64,000 nucleotides of DNA, taken from the NCBI GenBank assembly GCA_024213275.1, contig JANAVG010000014.1, positions 62,001-126,000 on the forward strand, in the 5' to 3' direction. Below, piece after piece: positions 36,853 to 47,481 of this stretch (the stretch's first letter is position 1; every line of letters starts with the position of its first letter). Below the pieces are notes generated by a model, which did not search any database, was not told the DNA's origin, and was given only the letters and a program-made list of their open reading frames with translations. The position numbers and the translations under genes were made by a program. This stretch comes from Rossellomorea sp. BNER (lineage in GTDB: Bacteria; Bacillota; Bacilli; Bacillales; Bacillaceae_B).

Positions 36853-37477
36853 TTTAACGATTGCGATGCCAAAAGGAAGGATTTTTGAGGAAGCAGTTGA
36901 ATTATTACGTAAATCAGGATATCAATTGCCACCTGAATTTGAAGCTTCTCGAAAGCTCATTATCGAAGTGCCGGAAGAAAATTTACGATTTATTTTGGCG
37001 AAACCGATGGATGTTCCTACCTATGTTGAGCATGGTGTAGCGGATCTTGGAATAGCTGGTAAAGATGTGATGCTTGAAGAGGAACGGGATGTTTATGAAC
37101 TGTTAGATTTGAAAATCAGTGCCTGTTATTTAGCAGTGGCGGGATTGCCAGGGGCAAGATTAAATGAAGTAGCCCCCAAGATAGCCACTAAATATCCGAA
37201 TGTAGCTTCGACTTATTTTCGCGAACAAGGGGAGCAAGTAGAAATCATCAAACTGAACGGATCGATTGAATTAGCCCCATTAATTGGCTTGGCTGATCGA
37301 ATTGTTGATATTGTCTCGACAGGCAGAACCTTAAAAGAAAATGGGCTGGTAGAAACGGAGCGAATTGTTGAAATTACTTCAAGGTTAATCGTTAATCCTG
37401 TTAGCTACCGCATGAAGGACGAAAGAATTGAAGAAATGGTGAATCGGTTAACAGATGTGATTGAGCAAAAAGGCTAA
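36845..37477 (+). CDS. hisG: ATP phosphoribosyltransferase, short catalytic subunit
   Basis: First step of histidine synthesis: ATP plus PRPP gives phosphoribosyl-ATP. The 210-residue short form lacks the C-terminal regulatory domain and needs HisZ, encoded directly upstream. It starts [20 protein letters not shown] and shows [16 protein letters not shown] and the PRPP loop [15 protein letters not shown] chose ATG 36845, 6 nt after AGGTGG; ATG 36839 lies on the ribosome site. The frame is open further upstream inside hisZ but that is not coding. Confidence 0.96.
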   Translation: MRDLTIAMPKGRIFEEAVELLRKSGYQLPPEFEASRKLIIEVPEENLRFILAKPMDVPTYVEHGVADLGIAGKDVMLEEERDVYELLDLKISACYLAVAGLPGARLNEVAPKIATKYPNVASTYFREQGEQVEIIKLNGSIELAPLIGLADRIVDIVSTGRTLKENGLVETERIVEITSRLIVNPVSYRMKDERIEEMVNRLTDVIEQKG

Positions 37478-37495
37478 GGAAAAGGAGGGGGACCA

Positions 37496-38767
37496 ATGAA
37501 AATCCTTCAAGTGGACGATACTATGTCGATGAAGAGATCTGTTGACAATGGCACAGGTGAACAGCGTAATAGTGTCATAGATATTTTACAAAAAGTGAAA
37601 GATTCAGGTGATCAGGCATTACATCATTTCACTTTGCGATTTGATGGAGTAAGGTTAGAGAATCTAAGGGTAACAGAAGCTGAAATAGAAGAAGCATTCA
37701 CTAAGATTGATTCGGAAATGATCGAAATTATTGAAGAGGCAGCCAATCATATCGATGATTTTCATCGAATGCAAAAACGAGAATCGTGGTTTAAAACATT
37801 AGATAATGGAACATTGTTAGGGCAAAAAATGACGCCACTTGATTCCGTTGGCGTGTATGTTCCAGGTGGCACAGCAGCCTACCCATCCTCTGTGTTAATG
37901 AATGTCCTTCCAGCTAAGGTCGCTGGTGTGAAAAGGATTGTCATGGTTTCGCCTCCTAATAAAGAAGGAAAAATACCTGCCGGTGTGTTAGTGGCAGCAA
38001 AGGTTGCTGGTGTAGAAGAAATCTTCAAAGTCGGTGGTGCTCAAGCGATTGCGGCAATGGCATATGGAACAGAGTCCATTAAAGCAGTTGATAAAATTGT
38101 TGGTCCAGGAAATATTTATGTCGCGCTTGCTAAAAGAGAGGTATTCGGTGATGTAGATATTGATATGATTGCTGGCCCGAGTGAAATTGTGGTGTTGGCG
38201 GATGAATCGGCCTCTCCTGTTGAGGTGGCGGCTGATTTACTGTCACAAGCAGAACATGATGAAAATGCTTCTGCTGTGGTGGTGACGACTTCAGAAGGAT
38301 TAGCTGGAGAAATTTCATCTGAAGTGGACCGTCAACTAGCCGATCTTCCAAGACGGGATATTGCCCAAAAATCAATTGAACAATTTGGAGCCATTTATGT
38401 TGTTAAGGAGCTAGTGGATGCAATAGAGGTTGTGAATCAGTTAGCGCCTGAACATCTTGAAGTTTTGACAGCAGACCCGATGGTTGTAATGGCAAAAATT
38501 CGTCACGCAGGGGCAATTTTCCTAGGCCGTTATAGCTCCGAGCCTGTTGGAGACTATTTTGCTGGGCCTAACCATGTATTGCCGACAAACGGAACTGCCC
38601 GTTTTTCAAGTCCGTTGAATGTTGATGATTTTATGAAAAAATCAAGCATCATATCCTATAGTGAAGAGGCATTGGAACAAAATTATAAAAAAATTGCCGC
38701 ACTGGCAAGACTCGAGGGCCTCGAAGCTCATGCGAGAGCTGTGGAAGTTAGATTTAAAAAAGACTAA
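37496..38767 (+). CDS. hisD: Histidinol dehydrogenase
   Basis: Last two steps of histidine synthesis: zinc- and NAD-dependent oxidation of histidinol to histidine. The 423-residue protein shows [19 protein letters not shown], the [15 protein letters not shown] signature with the NAD site, [10 protein letters not shown], and the His-containing [19 protein letters not shown] precedes ATG 37496. A 112-bp gap filled by a family C repeat separates it from hisB, the only sizeable gap in this operon. Confidence 0.97.
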   Translation: MKILQVDDTMSMKRSVDNGTGEQRNSVIDILQKVKDSGDQALHHFTLRFDGVRLENLRVTEAEIEEAFTKIDSEMIEIIEEAANHIDDFHRMQKRESWFKTLDNGTLLGQKMTPLDSVGVYVPGGTAAYPSSVLMNVLPAKVAGVKRIVMVSPPNKEGKIPAGVLVAAKVAGVEEIFKVGGAQAIAAMAYGTESIKAVDKIVGPGNIYVALAKREVFGDVDIDMIAGPSEIVVLADESASPVEVAADLLSQAEHDENASAVVVTTSEGLAGEISSEVDRQLADLPRRDIAQKSIEQFGAIYVVKELVDAIEVVNQLAPEHLEVLTADPMVVMAKIRHAGAIFLGRYSSEPVGDYFAGPNHVLPTNGTARFSSPLNVDDFMKKSSIISYSEEALEQNYKKIAALARLEGLEAHARAVEVRFKKD

Positions 38768-38870
38768 ACAAGGGTCCGTCCCTGGTTATAGTAACGCGTT
38801 AAAGTGGTTGGGGACGGTTCTCGATTGCTTTAAAGCAATCGAGAACCGTCCCGCAGTACGTTAAAGGAGT
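38768..38870. repeat. Family C repeat with a perfect 42-nt palindrome inside the his operon
   Basis: A 21-bp perfect stem without loop (38811-38852): GGGACGGTTCTCGATTGC... pairs base for base with ...GCAATCGAGAACCGTCCC. Flanking GGTCCGTCCC and ACGCGTTAAAG words recur in other family C copies. No T run follows, so it should not terminate but will form a very stable hairpin in the mRNA between hisD and hisB. Confidence 0.9.
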
Positions 38871-38879
38871 GAAGTGGTA

Positions 38880-39476
38880 ATGGAGTTTGTGGATCGGAAG
38901 TTTGAGTTGTCGAGGAAGACGAATGAGACGGATATTAATTTGGCTTTTTCCGTTGATGGGGAAGGGTTTTCAGATATTGAGACGGGTGTTCCGTTTATGA
39001 ATCATATGCTGGACCTGTTCACGAAGCATGGTCATTTTGATTTAGCGATTGATGCTAAAGGAGATATTGAAATTGATGATCATCATACTACAGAGGACAT
39101 TGGCATTGTTCTTGGACAGGCTCTCATTCAGTCATTAGGCGATAAACGTGGAATTAAACGTTATGGAAACGCATTTGTCCCAATGGATGAAGCCCTTGCA
39201 CAAGTGGTTGTGGATTTGAGTAATCGTCCTCATTTAGAAATGAGGGCAGAATTTCCAAGCCAGAAAGTGGGCACTTTTGATACGGAGTTAGTTCATGAAT
39301 TTTTATGGAAGCTAGCACTTGAAACAAGAATGAATCTCCATGTCATCGTTCACTATGGACACAACACACATCATATGATTGAAGCGATTTTTAAGGCACT
39401 TGGCCGCGCGTTGGATGAAGCAACGACGATCGATCCTCGAATAAAAGGAGTACCTTCCACGAAAGGGATGTTATAG
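38880..39476 (+). CDS. hisB: Imidazoleglycerol-phosphate dehydratase
   Basis: Manganese-dependent dehydration of imidazole glycerol phosphate to imidazole acetol phosphate. The 198-residue monofunctional form (no phosphatase domain) shows two repeat halves with the metal motifs DDHHTTEDIGI near residue 60 and NTHHMIEAIFKALGRAL near 160. I chose ATG 38880, about 10 nt after AAAGGAG; GTG 38874 is too close. hisH follows after 2 bp. Confidence 0.97.
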   Translation: MEFVDRKFELSRKTNETDINLAFSVDGEGFSDIETGVPFMNHMLDLFTKHGHFDLAIDAKGDIEIDDHHTTEDIGIVLGQALIQSLGDKRGIKRYGNAFVPMDEALAQVVVDLSNRPHLEMRAEFPSQKVGTFDTELVHEFLWKLALETRMNLHVIVHYGHNTHHMIEAIFKALGRALDEATTIDPRIKGVPSTKGML

Positions 39477-39478
39477 AT

Positions 39479-40108
39479 ATGATAGGCATCATAGATTACG
39501 GCATGGGGAATTTGTTTAGTGTCAGTAAAGCCCTTGAAAGGCTCGATATACCCTACTTCTTAAGCGATTGCCCAGAAGAATTAGGAAAAGCGGATGGCTT
39601 GATTTTGCCGGGTGTCGGCGCATTTCGGGATGCCATGAAGCTTTTAAAAGAAAAGAAGCTCGATCAGTTTCTCCAGAATTTTACTGACGAAGGTAAGCCA
39701 TTGCTTGGTATTTGCTTAGGTATGCAGCTTCTTTTTGAAAAAAGTGAAGAAAACGGAGTGTGGCAAGGACTTAGTCTACTTAAGGGGAGGATTACAAAAA
39801 TTCCCAGAAAAGAAGAACAGCTAAAAATCCCTCATATGGGGTGGAATGAACTTACTTTTTCCCACGATTCTGCTCTTTTAGACGACTTAAAAGAAGGCTA
39901 TGTCTATTTTGTTCACTCATACTATGCCTCTGAAATGAATCAAGAGGATCGAATTGCGGTGACTTTCTATGGGGAAGAAATCCCTGCTGTCGTAGGAAGA
40001 GGAAATATATTTGGTATGCAATTTCATCCGGAAAAAAGTAGTGAACTTGGAATAGGGCTCCTCCAAAACTTCACGAACATTGTTAAAGGATTGGAGACGA
40101 TAAAATGA
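39479..40108 (+). CDS. hisH: Imidazole glycerol phosphate synthase, glutaminase subunit
   Basis: Class I glutamine amidotransferase that feeds ammonia to HisF. The 209-residue protein has [12 protein letters not shown] at the start, the nucleophile Cys79 in [11 protein letters not shown], and the catalytic His and Glu in QFHPEKSS near 183. It overlaps hisA by 4 bp. The partner HisF is encoded at 40836. Confidence 0.97.
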   Translation: MIGIIDYGMGNLFSVSKALERLDIPYFLSDCPEELGKADGLILPGVGAFRDAMKLLKEKKLDQFLQNFTDEGKPLLGICLGMQLLFEKSEENGVWQGLSLLKGRITKIPRKEEQLKIPHMGWNELTFSHDSALLDDLKEGYVYFVHSYYASEMNQEDRIAVTFYGEEIPAVVGRGNIFGMQFHPEKSSELGIGLLQNFTNIVKGLETIK

Positions 40109-40842
40109 GTTTTACGATTTATCCTGCGATAGATATGCGTGGAGGCAAGTGTGTACGGTTAATTCAAGGTGACTACAATCAAGAAACTGTTTATGGTGAT
40201 TCTCCCTTTGAAATGGCAGAGCGTTTTGTAAATGAAGGTGCGGAATGGATTCATATGGTAGATCTTGATGGTGCAAAGGATGGAAAGCGTGTAAATGATT
40301 CTTTTGTGATTAAGGTAGCAAAGGAGCTTCCTGCTAGAGTGCAAATTGGAGGCGGGATACGAACGAAAAAGGATATTGAACATTATTTAAATAATGGGGT
40401 AGATCGCGTTATTATAGGAAGTATTGCCGTTTCCCAACCAGATTTGGTGAAAGAGTGGTTAACCATTTATGGGGACAAGCTAGCGATTGGACTTGATGCT
40501 AAAGATGGTTATGTCGCCACCCATGGCTGGTTAGAAACATCAGAGGTTAAGGCGATTCAGTTAGGGAAAGAGTTTGCTGACGCTGGGGCTGAGACATTTA
40601 TTTTTACCGATATTGCAACAGATGGAATGCTGTCAGGACCAAACATTCAAGCGGTAAAAGAACTTGCACAGCAAACCGGAAAAAAAGTGATTGCTTCAGG
40701 AGGGGTTAGTTCCCTTGAAGATTTAACAATGCTAAAAAAGTATGCATCGAGCGGAGTGGGTGGCGCCATCGTTGGAAAAGCGATTTATACTGGTAAAGTA
40801 TCCATACAACAAGCGATGGAAGAGGTGAGGTCATCATGCTAA
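40105..40842 (+). CDS. hisA: ProFAR isomerase (phosphoribosylformimino-AICAR-P isomerase)
   Basis: A TIM-barrel sugar isomerase acting on ProFAR in histidine synthesis. The 245-residue protein starts [21 protein letters not shown] with the first catalytic Asp, and has [14 protein letters not shown] and [13 protein letters not shown] with the phosphate sites and the second Asp region. It overlaps hisH (ATGA) and hisF (7 bp). Confidence 0.97.
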   Translation: MSFTIYPAIDMRGGKCVRLIQGDYNQETVYGDSPFEMAERFVNEGAEWIHMVDLDGAKDGKRVNDSFVIKVAKELPARVQIGGGIRTKKDIEHYLNNGVDRVIIGSIAVSQPDLVKEWLTIYGDKLAIGLDAKDGYVATHGWLETSEVKAIQLGKEFADAGAETFIFTDIATDGMLSGPNIQAVKELAQQTGKKVIASGGVSSLEDLTMLKKYASSGVGGAIVGKAIYTGKVSIQQAMEEVRSSC

Positions 40843-41594
40843 CAAAACGCATCGTTCCTTGTCTTGATGTCAAAGATGGAAGAGTTGTGAAGGGGATACA
40901 ATTTGTTGAACTTAGGGATGCTGGTGACCCAGTGGAGTTAGCCAAAATCTATGATCAACAAGGTGCAGATGAGCTTGTTTTTCTAGATATTTCTGCATCA
41001 CATGAAGGAAGAAAAACGATGGTAGAAGTCGTTAAAGCTGTAGCTTCTCAACTGGCGATTCCTTTTACGGTTGGTGGGGGAATAAATTCTGTTGAGGACA
41101 TGAAAAGAATTTTACGAGCGGGTGCAGACAAAGTATCTTTGAATACAGCCGCTCTTTTAAATCCTGTTTTAATCAGGGAAGGTGCGGATTATTTTGGTTC
41201 CCAATGTATTGTCGTTGCCATTGATGCGAAATACGATGAGGAGTCGAAAACTTGGAACGTTTTTACTCATGGAGGTCGAAAAGCAACCGGAAGAAATGCC
41301 GTTGAATGGGCAGTTGAAGCAGAGAGGTTAGGAGCAGGAGAGATTTTGTTGACAAGCATGGACAATGATGGCGCCAAAAGTGGTTTTAATCTGGCGCTTA
41401 CAAAAGCGGTAGGAGGCGCGGTGTCAATACCAGTGATTGCTTCTGGCGGGGCCGGAAACGCTGAGCATTTTGCTGAGATTTTTACAGAAGGAAAAGCAGA
41501 TGCTGCTCTTGCAGCTTCTATCTTTCATTATCAGGAAACTAGTGTAGAGCAAGTGAAAAATTACCTAACGGAGAAAGGGGTACATGTTCGATGA
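40836..41594 (+). CDS. hisF: Imidazole glycerol phosphate synthase, cyclase subunit
   Basis: A TIM barrel that uses HisH-derived ammonia to make imidazole glycerol phosphate and AICAR. The 252-residue protein starts [19 protein letters not shown] with catalytic Asp11, and has [14 protein letters not shown] and [13 protein letters not shown] with the second catalytic Asp. It overlaps hisI by 4 bp. Confidence 0.97.
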   Translation: MLTKRIVPCLDVKDGRVVKGIQFVELRDAGDPVELAKIYDQQGADELVFLDISASHEGRKTMVEVVKAVASQLAIPFTVGGGINSVEDMKRILRAGADKVSLNTAALLNPVLIREGADYFGSQCIVVAIDAKYDEESKTWNVFTHGGRKATGRNAVEWAVEAERLGAGEILLTSMDNDGAKSGFNLALTKAVGGAVSIPVIASGGAGNAEHFAEIFTEGKADAALAASIFHYQETSVEQVKNYLTEKGVHVR

Positions 41595-42229
41595 AGGAAA
41601 ATGTACTGACCGAAATTAAATGGGACCAAAACGGACTCGTACCCGCAATTGTTCAGGATATATCGACAAAAGAAGTGCTGACCCTCGCTTATATGAATGA
41701 ATTGTCATTAGGGAAGTCAATTGAAAGCGGGGAAACATGGTTTTATTCTCGTTCCCGTCAGGAGCTTTGGCATAAGGGGGAGACAAGTGGTAATACTCAA
41801 AGAATTGTAGAAATGAAGTATGACTGTGACCAGGATGCATTACTTGTTCTTGTAAATCCTGTTGGGCCTGCCTGTCATAAAGGAAGTGTTAGCTGTTTTG
41901 CAGAGAGTTTTTATCGCGGTAAGGAAGAGGCTTCTGATTTTGAAAGCTCCATGATTTTGCAACAGCTTGAGAAGCTTATCGCAGATCGTTTCGAAAAGCG
42001 GCCAGAAGGAGCTTATACCACCTACTTATTTGAAGAAGGTGTCGATAAAATCTTGAAAAAGGTGGGAGAAGAATCAGCAGAAGTCATCATAGCGGCGAAA
42101 AACCGTGACAAAGAAGAACTCAAATGGGAAGTCGCTGACCTTTTCTACCATACCCTTGTACTCCTAAGAGAACAAAACCTCCCACTAAAAGAAATCTTAA
42201 ACGTCCTGCAAGAACGCCACAAAAAATAA
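41591..42229 (+). CDS. hisI: Bifunctional phosphoribosyl-AMP cyclohydrolase / phosphoribosyl-ATP pyrophosphatase
   Basis: Two-domain enzyme (HisIE) for steps 2 and 3 of histidine synthesis. The N-terminal cyclohydrolase domain shows [17 protein letters not shown] and the zinc cysteines in CDQDALL and CHKGSVSCF; the C-terminal pyrophosphatase domain begins near residue 115 with [13 protein letters not shown] and has [15 protein letters not shown]. The protein has 212 residues. It is last in the operon; aminotransferase HisC and a histidinol phosphatase are not in this window. A family C hairpin follows. Confidence 0.96.
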   Translation: MKENVLTEIKWDQNGLVPAIVQDISTKEVLTLAYMNELSLGKSIESGETWFYSRSRQELWHKGETSGNTQRIVEMKYDCDQDALLVLVNPVGPACHKGSVSCFAESFYRGKEEASDFESSMILQQLEKLIADRFEKRPEGAYTTYLFEEGVDKILKKVGEESAEVIIAAKNRDKEELKWEVADLFYHTLVLLREQNLPLKEILNVLQERHKK

Positions 42230-42232
42230 CCT

Positions 42233-42345
42233 GGGGACGGTCCTCGACCACTGCACCGCATCAGTGCATCCGGGGACGGTTCTCGATTGCGGTAATGCTT
42301 TACCGCGACCGAGAACCGTCCCCGAGTGCTTTAACGCGTTATTGC
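42233..42345. repeat. Family C repeat between convergent hisI and a lipoprotein gene
   Basis: The near-perfect hairpin GGGGACGGTTCTCGATTGC...GACCGAGAACCGTCCCC spans 42272-42323; a partial copy GGGGACGGTCCTCGACC precedes it at 42233. It fills the whole gap between the converging genes and overlaps the end of the lipoprotein reading frame, so it may act as a bidirectional transcription barrier. Confidence 0.85.
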
Positions 42346-42650
42346 ATTTGTTTGCCTTGTTTGCTTAATACTTTGTTGTTTCGGAAGGTGATGTGGATGA
42401 AGGATTGTCCTCCTTTGTCGCCATCCCATACGTATACAAATTTGTGGTTGTTTGTTCCTTTTCCAGTTTCAGAAAACCTTTCACCTTCGCTGCCGACAAT
42501 CTTTTTCACTTCTTCGTAGCTCATTCCTTTTTCGATCGCTGCAAATTCCTTCACAGATGCTGTTGGTTTATTTTTCTCTTGAGCTGGTGATGTACAAGCT
42601 CCCATTATGAAGCAAGCCAACATAATTCCGGTTATCGCCATCTTTTTCAA
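42339..42650 (-). CDS. Small DUF3862-type lipoprotein
   Basis: A 103-residue secreted lipoprotein. The N-terminus KKMAITGIMLACFIMGAC is a lipoprotein signal with the lipidated Cys near residue 19. The mature part (FAAIEKGMSYEEVKKIVGSE, VYVWDGDKGGQSFIHITF) resembles the BLIP/SmpA-like DUF3862 fold, whose function is unknown. The gene is convergent with hisI and its last codons lie inside the family C repeat. AGGGGGAG lies upstream of the ATG at 42650. Confidence 0.8.
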   Translation of the reverse strand: MKKMAITGIMLACFIMGACTSPAQEKNKPTASVKEFAAIEKGMSYEEVKKIVGSEGERFSETGKGTNNHKFVYVWDGDKGGQSFIHITFRNNKVLSKQGKQMQ

Positions 42651-42763
42651 TCCTACTCCCCCTTTATAAGATGAAACTCAAGCAAAACAAAATTTGTTTC
42701 AATCAGGGAATCAACTTTTCCAAAAATTATCCTTTATAAGTGGTTTAGGAACGTACTTATATG

Positions 42764-42772
42764 TGATATACT
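42764..42772 (+). promoter_or_regulatory. Extended -10 promoter of yvcD
   Basis: TGA-TATACT (TGnTATACT) about 35 nt before the yvcD ATG, with a weak -35 TTTAGG at the right distance (42744-42749). Confidence 0.5.
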
Positions 42773-42806
42773 TTTGTAGTTAAAATTGTACGTTCGGAGG
42801 ACTTTC

Positions 42807-44321
42807 ATGAGAAAAGGTTCAAAGGCAAGACAGCAAAAAACGAAGATATTGTCTTTTGTTCCTACGGGGGAATATTATTTTCACAAAGGGATGAAGGCAT
42901 ATCAACGAAGAGAATTAATGAAGGCAAAAAAATACCTACACCGGGCTCTTCAATTAGAACCTTTGGAACCAATGATTGCTTGTCAGTTATCCATTGTCTA
43001 TACAGAGATCGGAGAATATAAACAATCTAATGAGCTGCTTCATACAATAGTAGATGATTTAGATCCTCATATGATTGAATGTCACTATTTCCTAGCAAAC
43101 AACTATGCTCATCTAGGTCTTTTTAAAGAATCATACAAACATGTAAGTACGTACCTGGAAAAAGAGGAGTTCGGAGAATTTTCAGAGGATGCGGAAGACT
43201 TGTTAGAATTACTTGAATTGGATTCGGATGACCCTCTCGAAGCGGTTTATGAACAGGACGAGTTGATTGTGAATCAAGAAAAAGCACGTGAATTATTAGA
43301 GTCTGGAAACTTCCAAAGAGCGGTGGATCTCCTACAAACCATTATTAAAGAATATCCTGAATTTTGGTCTGCTTATAATAATTTAGCCCTCGCTTATTTT
43401 TACCTTGGGGAAGTTCAAAAAGCGACAGATACCCTTGAAGAGGTCTTGGAAAAAAATCCAGGAAATCTTCATGCTCTTTGCAACACAGCCGTATTTTATT
43501 TTTACCAAAAAAGATATGACGAGCTAGATGAACTAGTAAATGGGTTAGAAAAAGTACGTCCAATGCTTCAAGAGCATCGCTATAAGTTAGGCGCGACATT
43601 TGCATTAATTGGGAGCTATGAAAAATCATTTACTTGGCTGAAAGCATTGCAAAAGCAAGGTTTTGAAGGAGACAACAGCTTTAATTATTGGTTATCACAT
43701 GCTGCCCATCATACAGGTCACACTCAAACAGCACAACAAGCTTGGAAGAGGGTTCTAAATGAAACCCCAGAAAAAGAGGGGATGGAGCCATGGAGTACGG
43801 AAGACCATCATCCAGATGGATTTGAAAATCATACTCCATCGATTTTGAAGAAGCTGAGAAGCGAATATATCGAAGAGAGGCTCTTTGGTTTGTTTTTAAT
43901 TTCTGTTTCTCAAAACCCAAAGGAAATTCTGACTCATACTGATTTCCGCGACCTAGAGGAGCTCTCCTTGATGGAAAAGCTCTATTTAGCGGAAATATTA
44001 GAAGCAAACGCAAGAAAAGAGTTTAAGGGAAGTAATGAAATCAAGTTGATTCATGAGACAGCGAAAATCCTTTATCAGCAACATCATCCAATCGGTGCGG
44101 TTGATTCTGGTTTATTTTTAACCTGGTTTGCAACAGGGTATCGTGGATTAAAAGAGGGAGAAACTTTTCAAAATACAAACGCACTTGCAGCAGCAACTGA
44201 ATTTGTTTGGAGCCGTCTTCGAAGTGCGAAAAAAACGAAAAAAGAAATTTCCGCTCAATATCAGATATCAACAAGCACTCTTAATAAATATATTAGTATT
44301 ATTGAGACCTATTTACCGTGA
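42807..44321 (+). CDS. yvcD: TPR-repeat protein YvcD
   Basis: A 504-residue protein rich in tetratricopeptide repeats: EYYFHKGMKAYQRRELMKAKKYLHRAL, then repeats near residues 40-130 and again at 170-290 (FWSAYNNLALAYFYLGE). The C-terminal 200 residues are less clearly repetitive. The function is unknown; it probably scaffolds protein contacts in the cytoplasm. RBS CGGAGGA precedes ATG 42807. Its position upstream of trxB matches B. subtilis. Confidence 0.85.
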   Translation: MRKGSKARQQKTKILSFVPTGEYYFHKGMKAYQRRELMKAKKYLHRALQLEPLEPMIACQLSIVYTEIGEYKQSNELLHTIVDDLDPHMIECHYFLANNYAHLGLFKESYKHVSTYLEKEEFGEFSEDAEDLLELLELDSDDPLEAVYEQDELIVNQEKARELLESGNFQRAVDLLQTIIKEYPEFWSAYNNLALAYFYLGEVQKATDTLEEVLEKNPGNLHALCNTAVFYFYQKRYDELDELVNGLEKVRPMLQEHRYKLGATFALIGSYEKSFTWLKALQKQGFEGDNSFNYWLSHAAHHTGHTQTAQQAWKRVLNETPEKEGMEPWSTEDHHPDGFENHTPSILKKLRSEYIEERLFGLFLISVSQNPKEILTHTDFRDLEELSLMEKLYLAEILEANARKEFKGSNEIKLIHETAKILYQQHHPIGAVDSGLFLTWFATGYRGLKEGETFQNTNALAAATEFVWSRLRSAKKTKKEISAQYQISTSTLNKYISIIETYLP

Positions 44322-44357
44322 GCATATTTTTGGACGAATGAGCTCATAATTTTATAG

Positions 44358-45446
<1,089 letters not shown>

Positions 45447-45451
45447 TGAAC

Positions 45452-45550
45452 AGGATCTAAGGGTCTGAAACCACACTTGTTTTCGGGGGTAAATCTTTCA
45501 TTATTAAGGTTGATCCGAATAATCAAATGGTGGTTTTAGATCCTATTTTT
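45452..45550 (+). terminator. Large stem-loop terminator after trxB
   Basis: Arms AGGATCTAA...AAACCAC and GTGGTTTTAGATCCT, followed by ATTTTTATAT. The AACCAC/GTGGTT arms recall the family A repeats and it may be a diverged relative. Confidence 0.65.
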
Positions 45551-45753
45551 ATATGACTTCAACTGTTGGTACATATCGGATTAGCCTTAGTAAGTTTATT
45601 TCGACAATGCTTGTCTAAAATTTAGGAATTGTGGAGATATGATTAACAAAACCGTAACTGCCTTTTAAACCTCCTGTAACAATAGTGAAACAATTTTCGG
45701 GTATTATAGAAAATAAGAAATTGACCCCCTTTTAAGTAATAAATCCCGTTAAC

Positions 45754-45784
45754 GACACAGGAATCGCCTGTGTCAATTTTTTTG
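45754..45784 (+). terminator. Terminator without an obvious upstream gene
   Basis: A perfect 8-bp stem GACACAGG / CCTGTGTC with loop AATCG, then AATTTTTTT. It is 200 bp past the trxB terminator and 320 bp before yvcI, so it must end some other transcript. No reading frame of note lies in 45551-45753. Confidence 0.85.
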
Positions 45785-45791
45785 CCCTTAA

Positions 45792-45850
45792 CTTTAATGC
45801 GTTAATACGTTAATCTAATCGAGAACCGTCCCGCGGTGCGTTAATTCGAT
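45792..45850. repeat. Family C repeat, partial copy
   Basis: TAATGCGTTAATACGTTAA followed by TCGAGAACCGTCCCGCGG and GTGCGTTAATTCG. It has a single arm only, without the matching GGGACGGTTCTC arm. The gap from here to yvcI (45851-46103) holds no gene I can support. Confidence 0.7.
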
Positions 45851-46103
45851 AGAGTATGAAGCTCCCCTTCCTTTTTATAGTTCATAATTCTTTAACATTC
45901 TACTGAACGCGGAAACATTGTAGCTGTTCTTTAATCATAGTATAATAAGAGGAATGAGAAGAGGTCTTGAGTCAAAACAAAGCGCCAGAGATCATAACGT
46001 CGATAAATAGGCGAAATCTAACCAATATATAGACATTATGAAAGGATTACAGAACCTTTTGAGGCAAGCCCTGATCGGAAGCTGAAGATTGAGGTGGAAT
46101 AGA

Positions 46104-46562
46104 TTGCAACGAGTGACGAATTGCTTATATTTAAAAGAGAATAAAGTACTTCTTCTCCAAAAGCCGCGCAGGGGTTGGTGGGTAGCTCCTGGTGGAAAAA
46201 TGGAACAAGGAGAATCGATTCGAGATGCTGTGATTCGTGAATATCGAGAAGAAACTGGAATCTATTTACGAAATCCAAATGTCAAAGGGATTTTTACCTT
46301 TATCATCAAGGATGGAGACCAGGTAACTTCCGAATGGATGATGTTTACCTTTTTTGCTACAGAAGCAGATGGTGTAAATCTTCAGGAGTCTGAAGAAGGA
46401 AGCATTGCCTGGCATAGCTTTGACGATATTAAAGACCTTCCGATGGCAGAAGGAGATTATCATATTCTTGATTATATGATCCATGGAAAAGGGGTCATCT
46501 ACGGTACATTTACTTATACACCAGATTTTAAATTATTATCATACAAATTAGATCCTAGTTAA
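46104..46562 (+). CDS. yvcI: NUDIX hydrolase YvcI
   Basis: A 152-residue NUDIX phosphohydrolase of the MutT type; it hydrolyses a nucleoside diphosphate derivative, substrate not determined. The complete NUDIX box runs from [15 protein letters not shown] to REYREETGI near residues 30-53. I chose TTG 46104, 6 nt after GAGGTGG; the TTG at 46089 lies on the ribosome site. It is first in the yvcI-rapZ-yvcK-whiA-crh cluster. Confidence 0.92.
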   Translation: MQRVTNCLYLKENKVLLLQKPRRGWWVAPGGKMEQGESIRDAVIREYREETGIYLRNPNVKGIFTFIIKDGDQVTSEWMMFTFFATEADGVNLQESEEGSIAWHSFDDIKDLPMAEGDYHILDYMIHGKGVIYGTFTYTPDFKLLSYKLDPS

Positions 46563-46587
46563 GTATATAAATAGAGGGGGAAGTGAG

Positions 46588-47481
46588 ATGAGCAGCGGAA
46601 CAACTAATGATGTTCAATTAGTCATCATTACAGGTATGTCAGGAGCAGGAAAAACAGTAGCCATTCATAGTTTTGAGGATTTAGGTTTCTTTTGTGTGGA
46701 CAACCTACCACCCACTCTACTTCCAAAATTTCTGGAACTGATGAAAGAATCAGGGAATAAAATGAACAAGGTTGCTCTTGTAATGGATCTTCGTGGTCGT
46801 GAGTTCTTTGATCATCTATTTCAAGCACTGGATGAATTAGCAGAAACGTCATGGGTGACACCACAAATATTATTTCTAGACGCAGAGGACTCTGCTTTAG
46901 TAAGAAGATATAAAGAAACAAGACGCTCTCATCCATTAGCTCCATCAGGTCTTCCTCTTGAAGGAATTAAGCAAGAACGTCAATTATTAGAGGAACTTAA
47001 AGGGCGCGCTCAAACGATCTATACCACATCTAAAATGAAGCCAAGAGAGTTAAGGGAGAAAATCCTGACAGAATTCTCCGTTAACAAACAATCCATTTTC
47101 ACCGTGAATGTAATCTCATTTGGATTCAAGCATGGTATTCCAATAGATGCGGATTTAGTATTTGATGTTCGATTTCTCCCTAATCCTCATTACATTGATC
47201 ATATGAGACCTAAAACAGGATTGGAAGAAGAGGTCTCAACCTATGTACTAAAATGGACGGAGACACAAAAGTTTATTGAAAAGGTAACGGATTTATTATC
47301 CTTTATGCTTCCACATTATAAACGAGAAGGAAAAAGTCAGCTGGTGGTAGCGATAGGATGCACTGGCGGACAGCATCGTTCTGTTGCTCTCGCCGAACAC
47401 ATCGGCCATCATTTTGAAGAGGATTATCATACGAAAATTTCCCATCGTGATATAAAGAAGAGAAAGGAACCGACAACATGA
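46588..47481 (+). CDS. rapZ: RNase adapter / nucleotide-binding protein RapZ (YvcJ)
   Basis: A 297-residue P-loop protein. It has Walker [11 protein letters not shown] near residue 12, [23 protein letters not shown], and the C-terminal [14 protein letters not shown] domain. In E. coli RapZ guides RNase E to GlmZ; in Bacillus YvcJ binds and hydrolyses nucleotides and affects competence. RBS AGGGGGAAG precedes ATG 46588. It overlaps yvcK by 4 bp. Confidence 0.95.
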   Translation: MSSGTTNDVQLVIITGMSGAGKTVAIHSFEDLGFFCVDNLPPTLLPKFLELMKESGNKMNKVALVMDLRGREFFDHLFQALDELAETSWVTPQILFLDAEDSALVRRYKETRRSHPLAPSGLPLEGIKQERQLLEELKGRAQTIYTTSKMKPRELREKILTEFSVNKQSIFTVNVISFGFKHGIPIDADLVFDVRFLPNPHYIDHMRPKTGLEEEVSTYVLKWTETQKFIEKVTDLLSFMLPHYKREGKSQLVVAIGCTGGQHRSVALAEHIGHHFEEDYHTKISHRDIKKRKEPTT

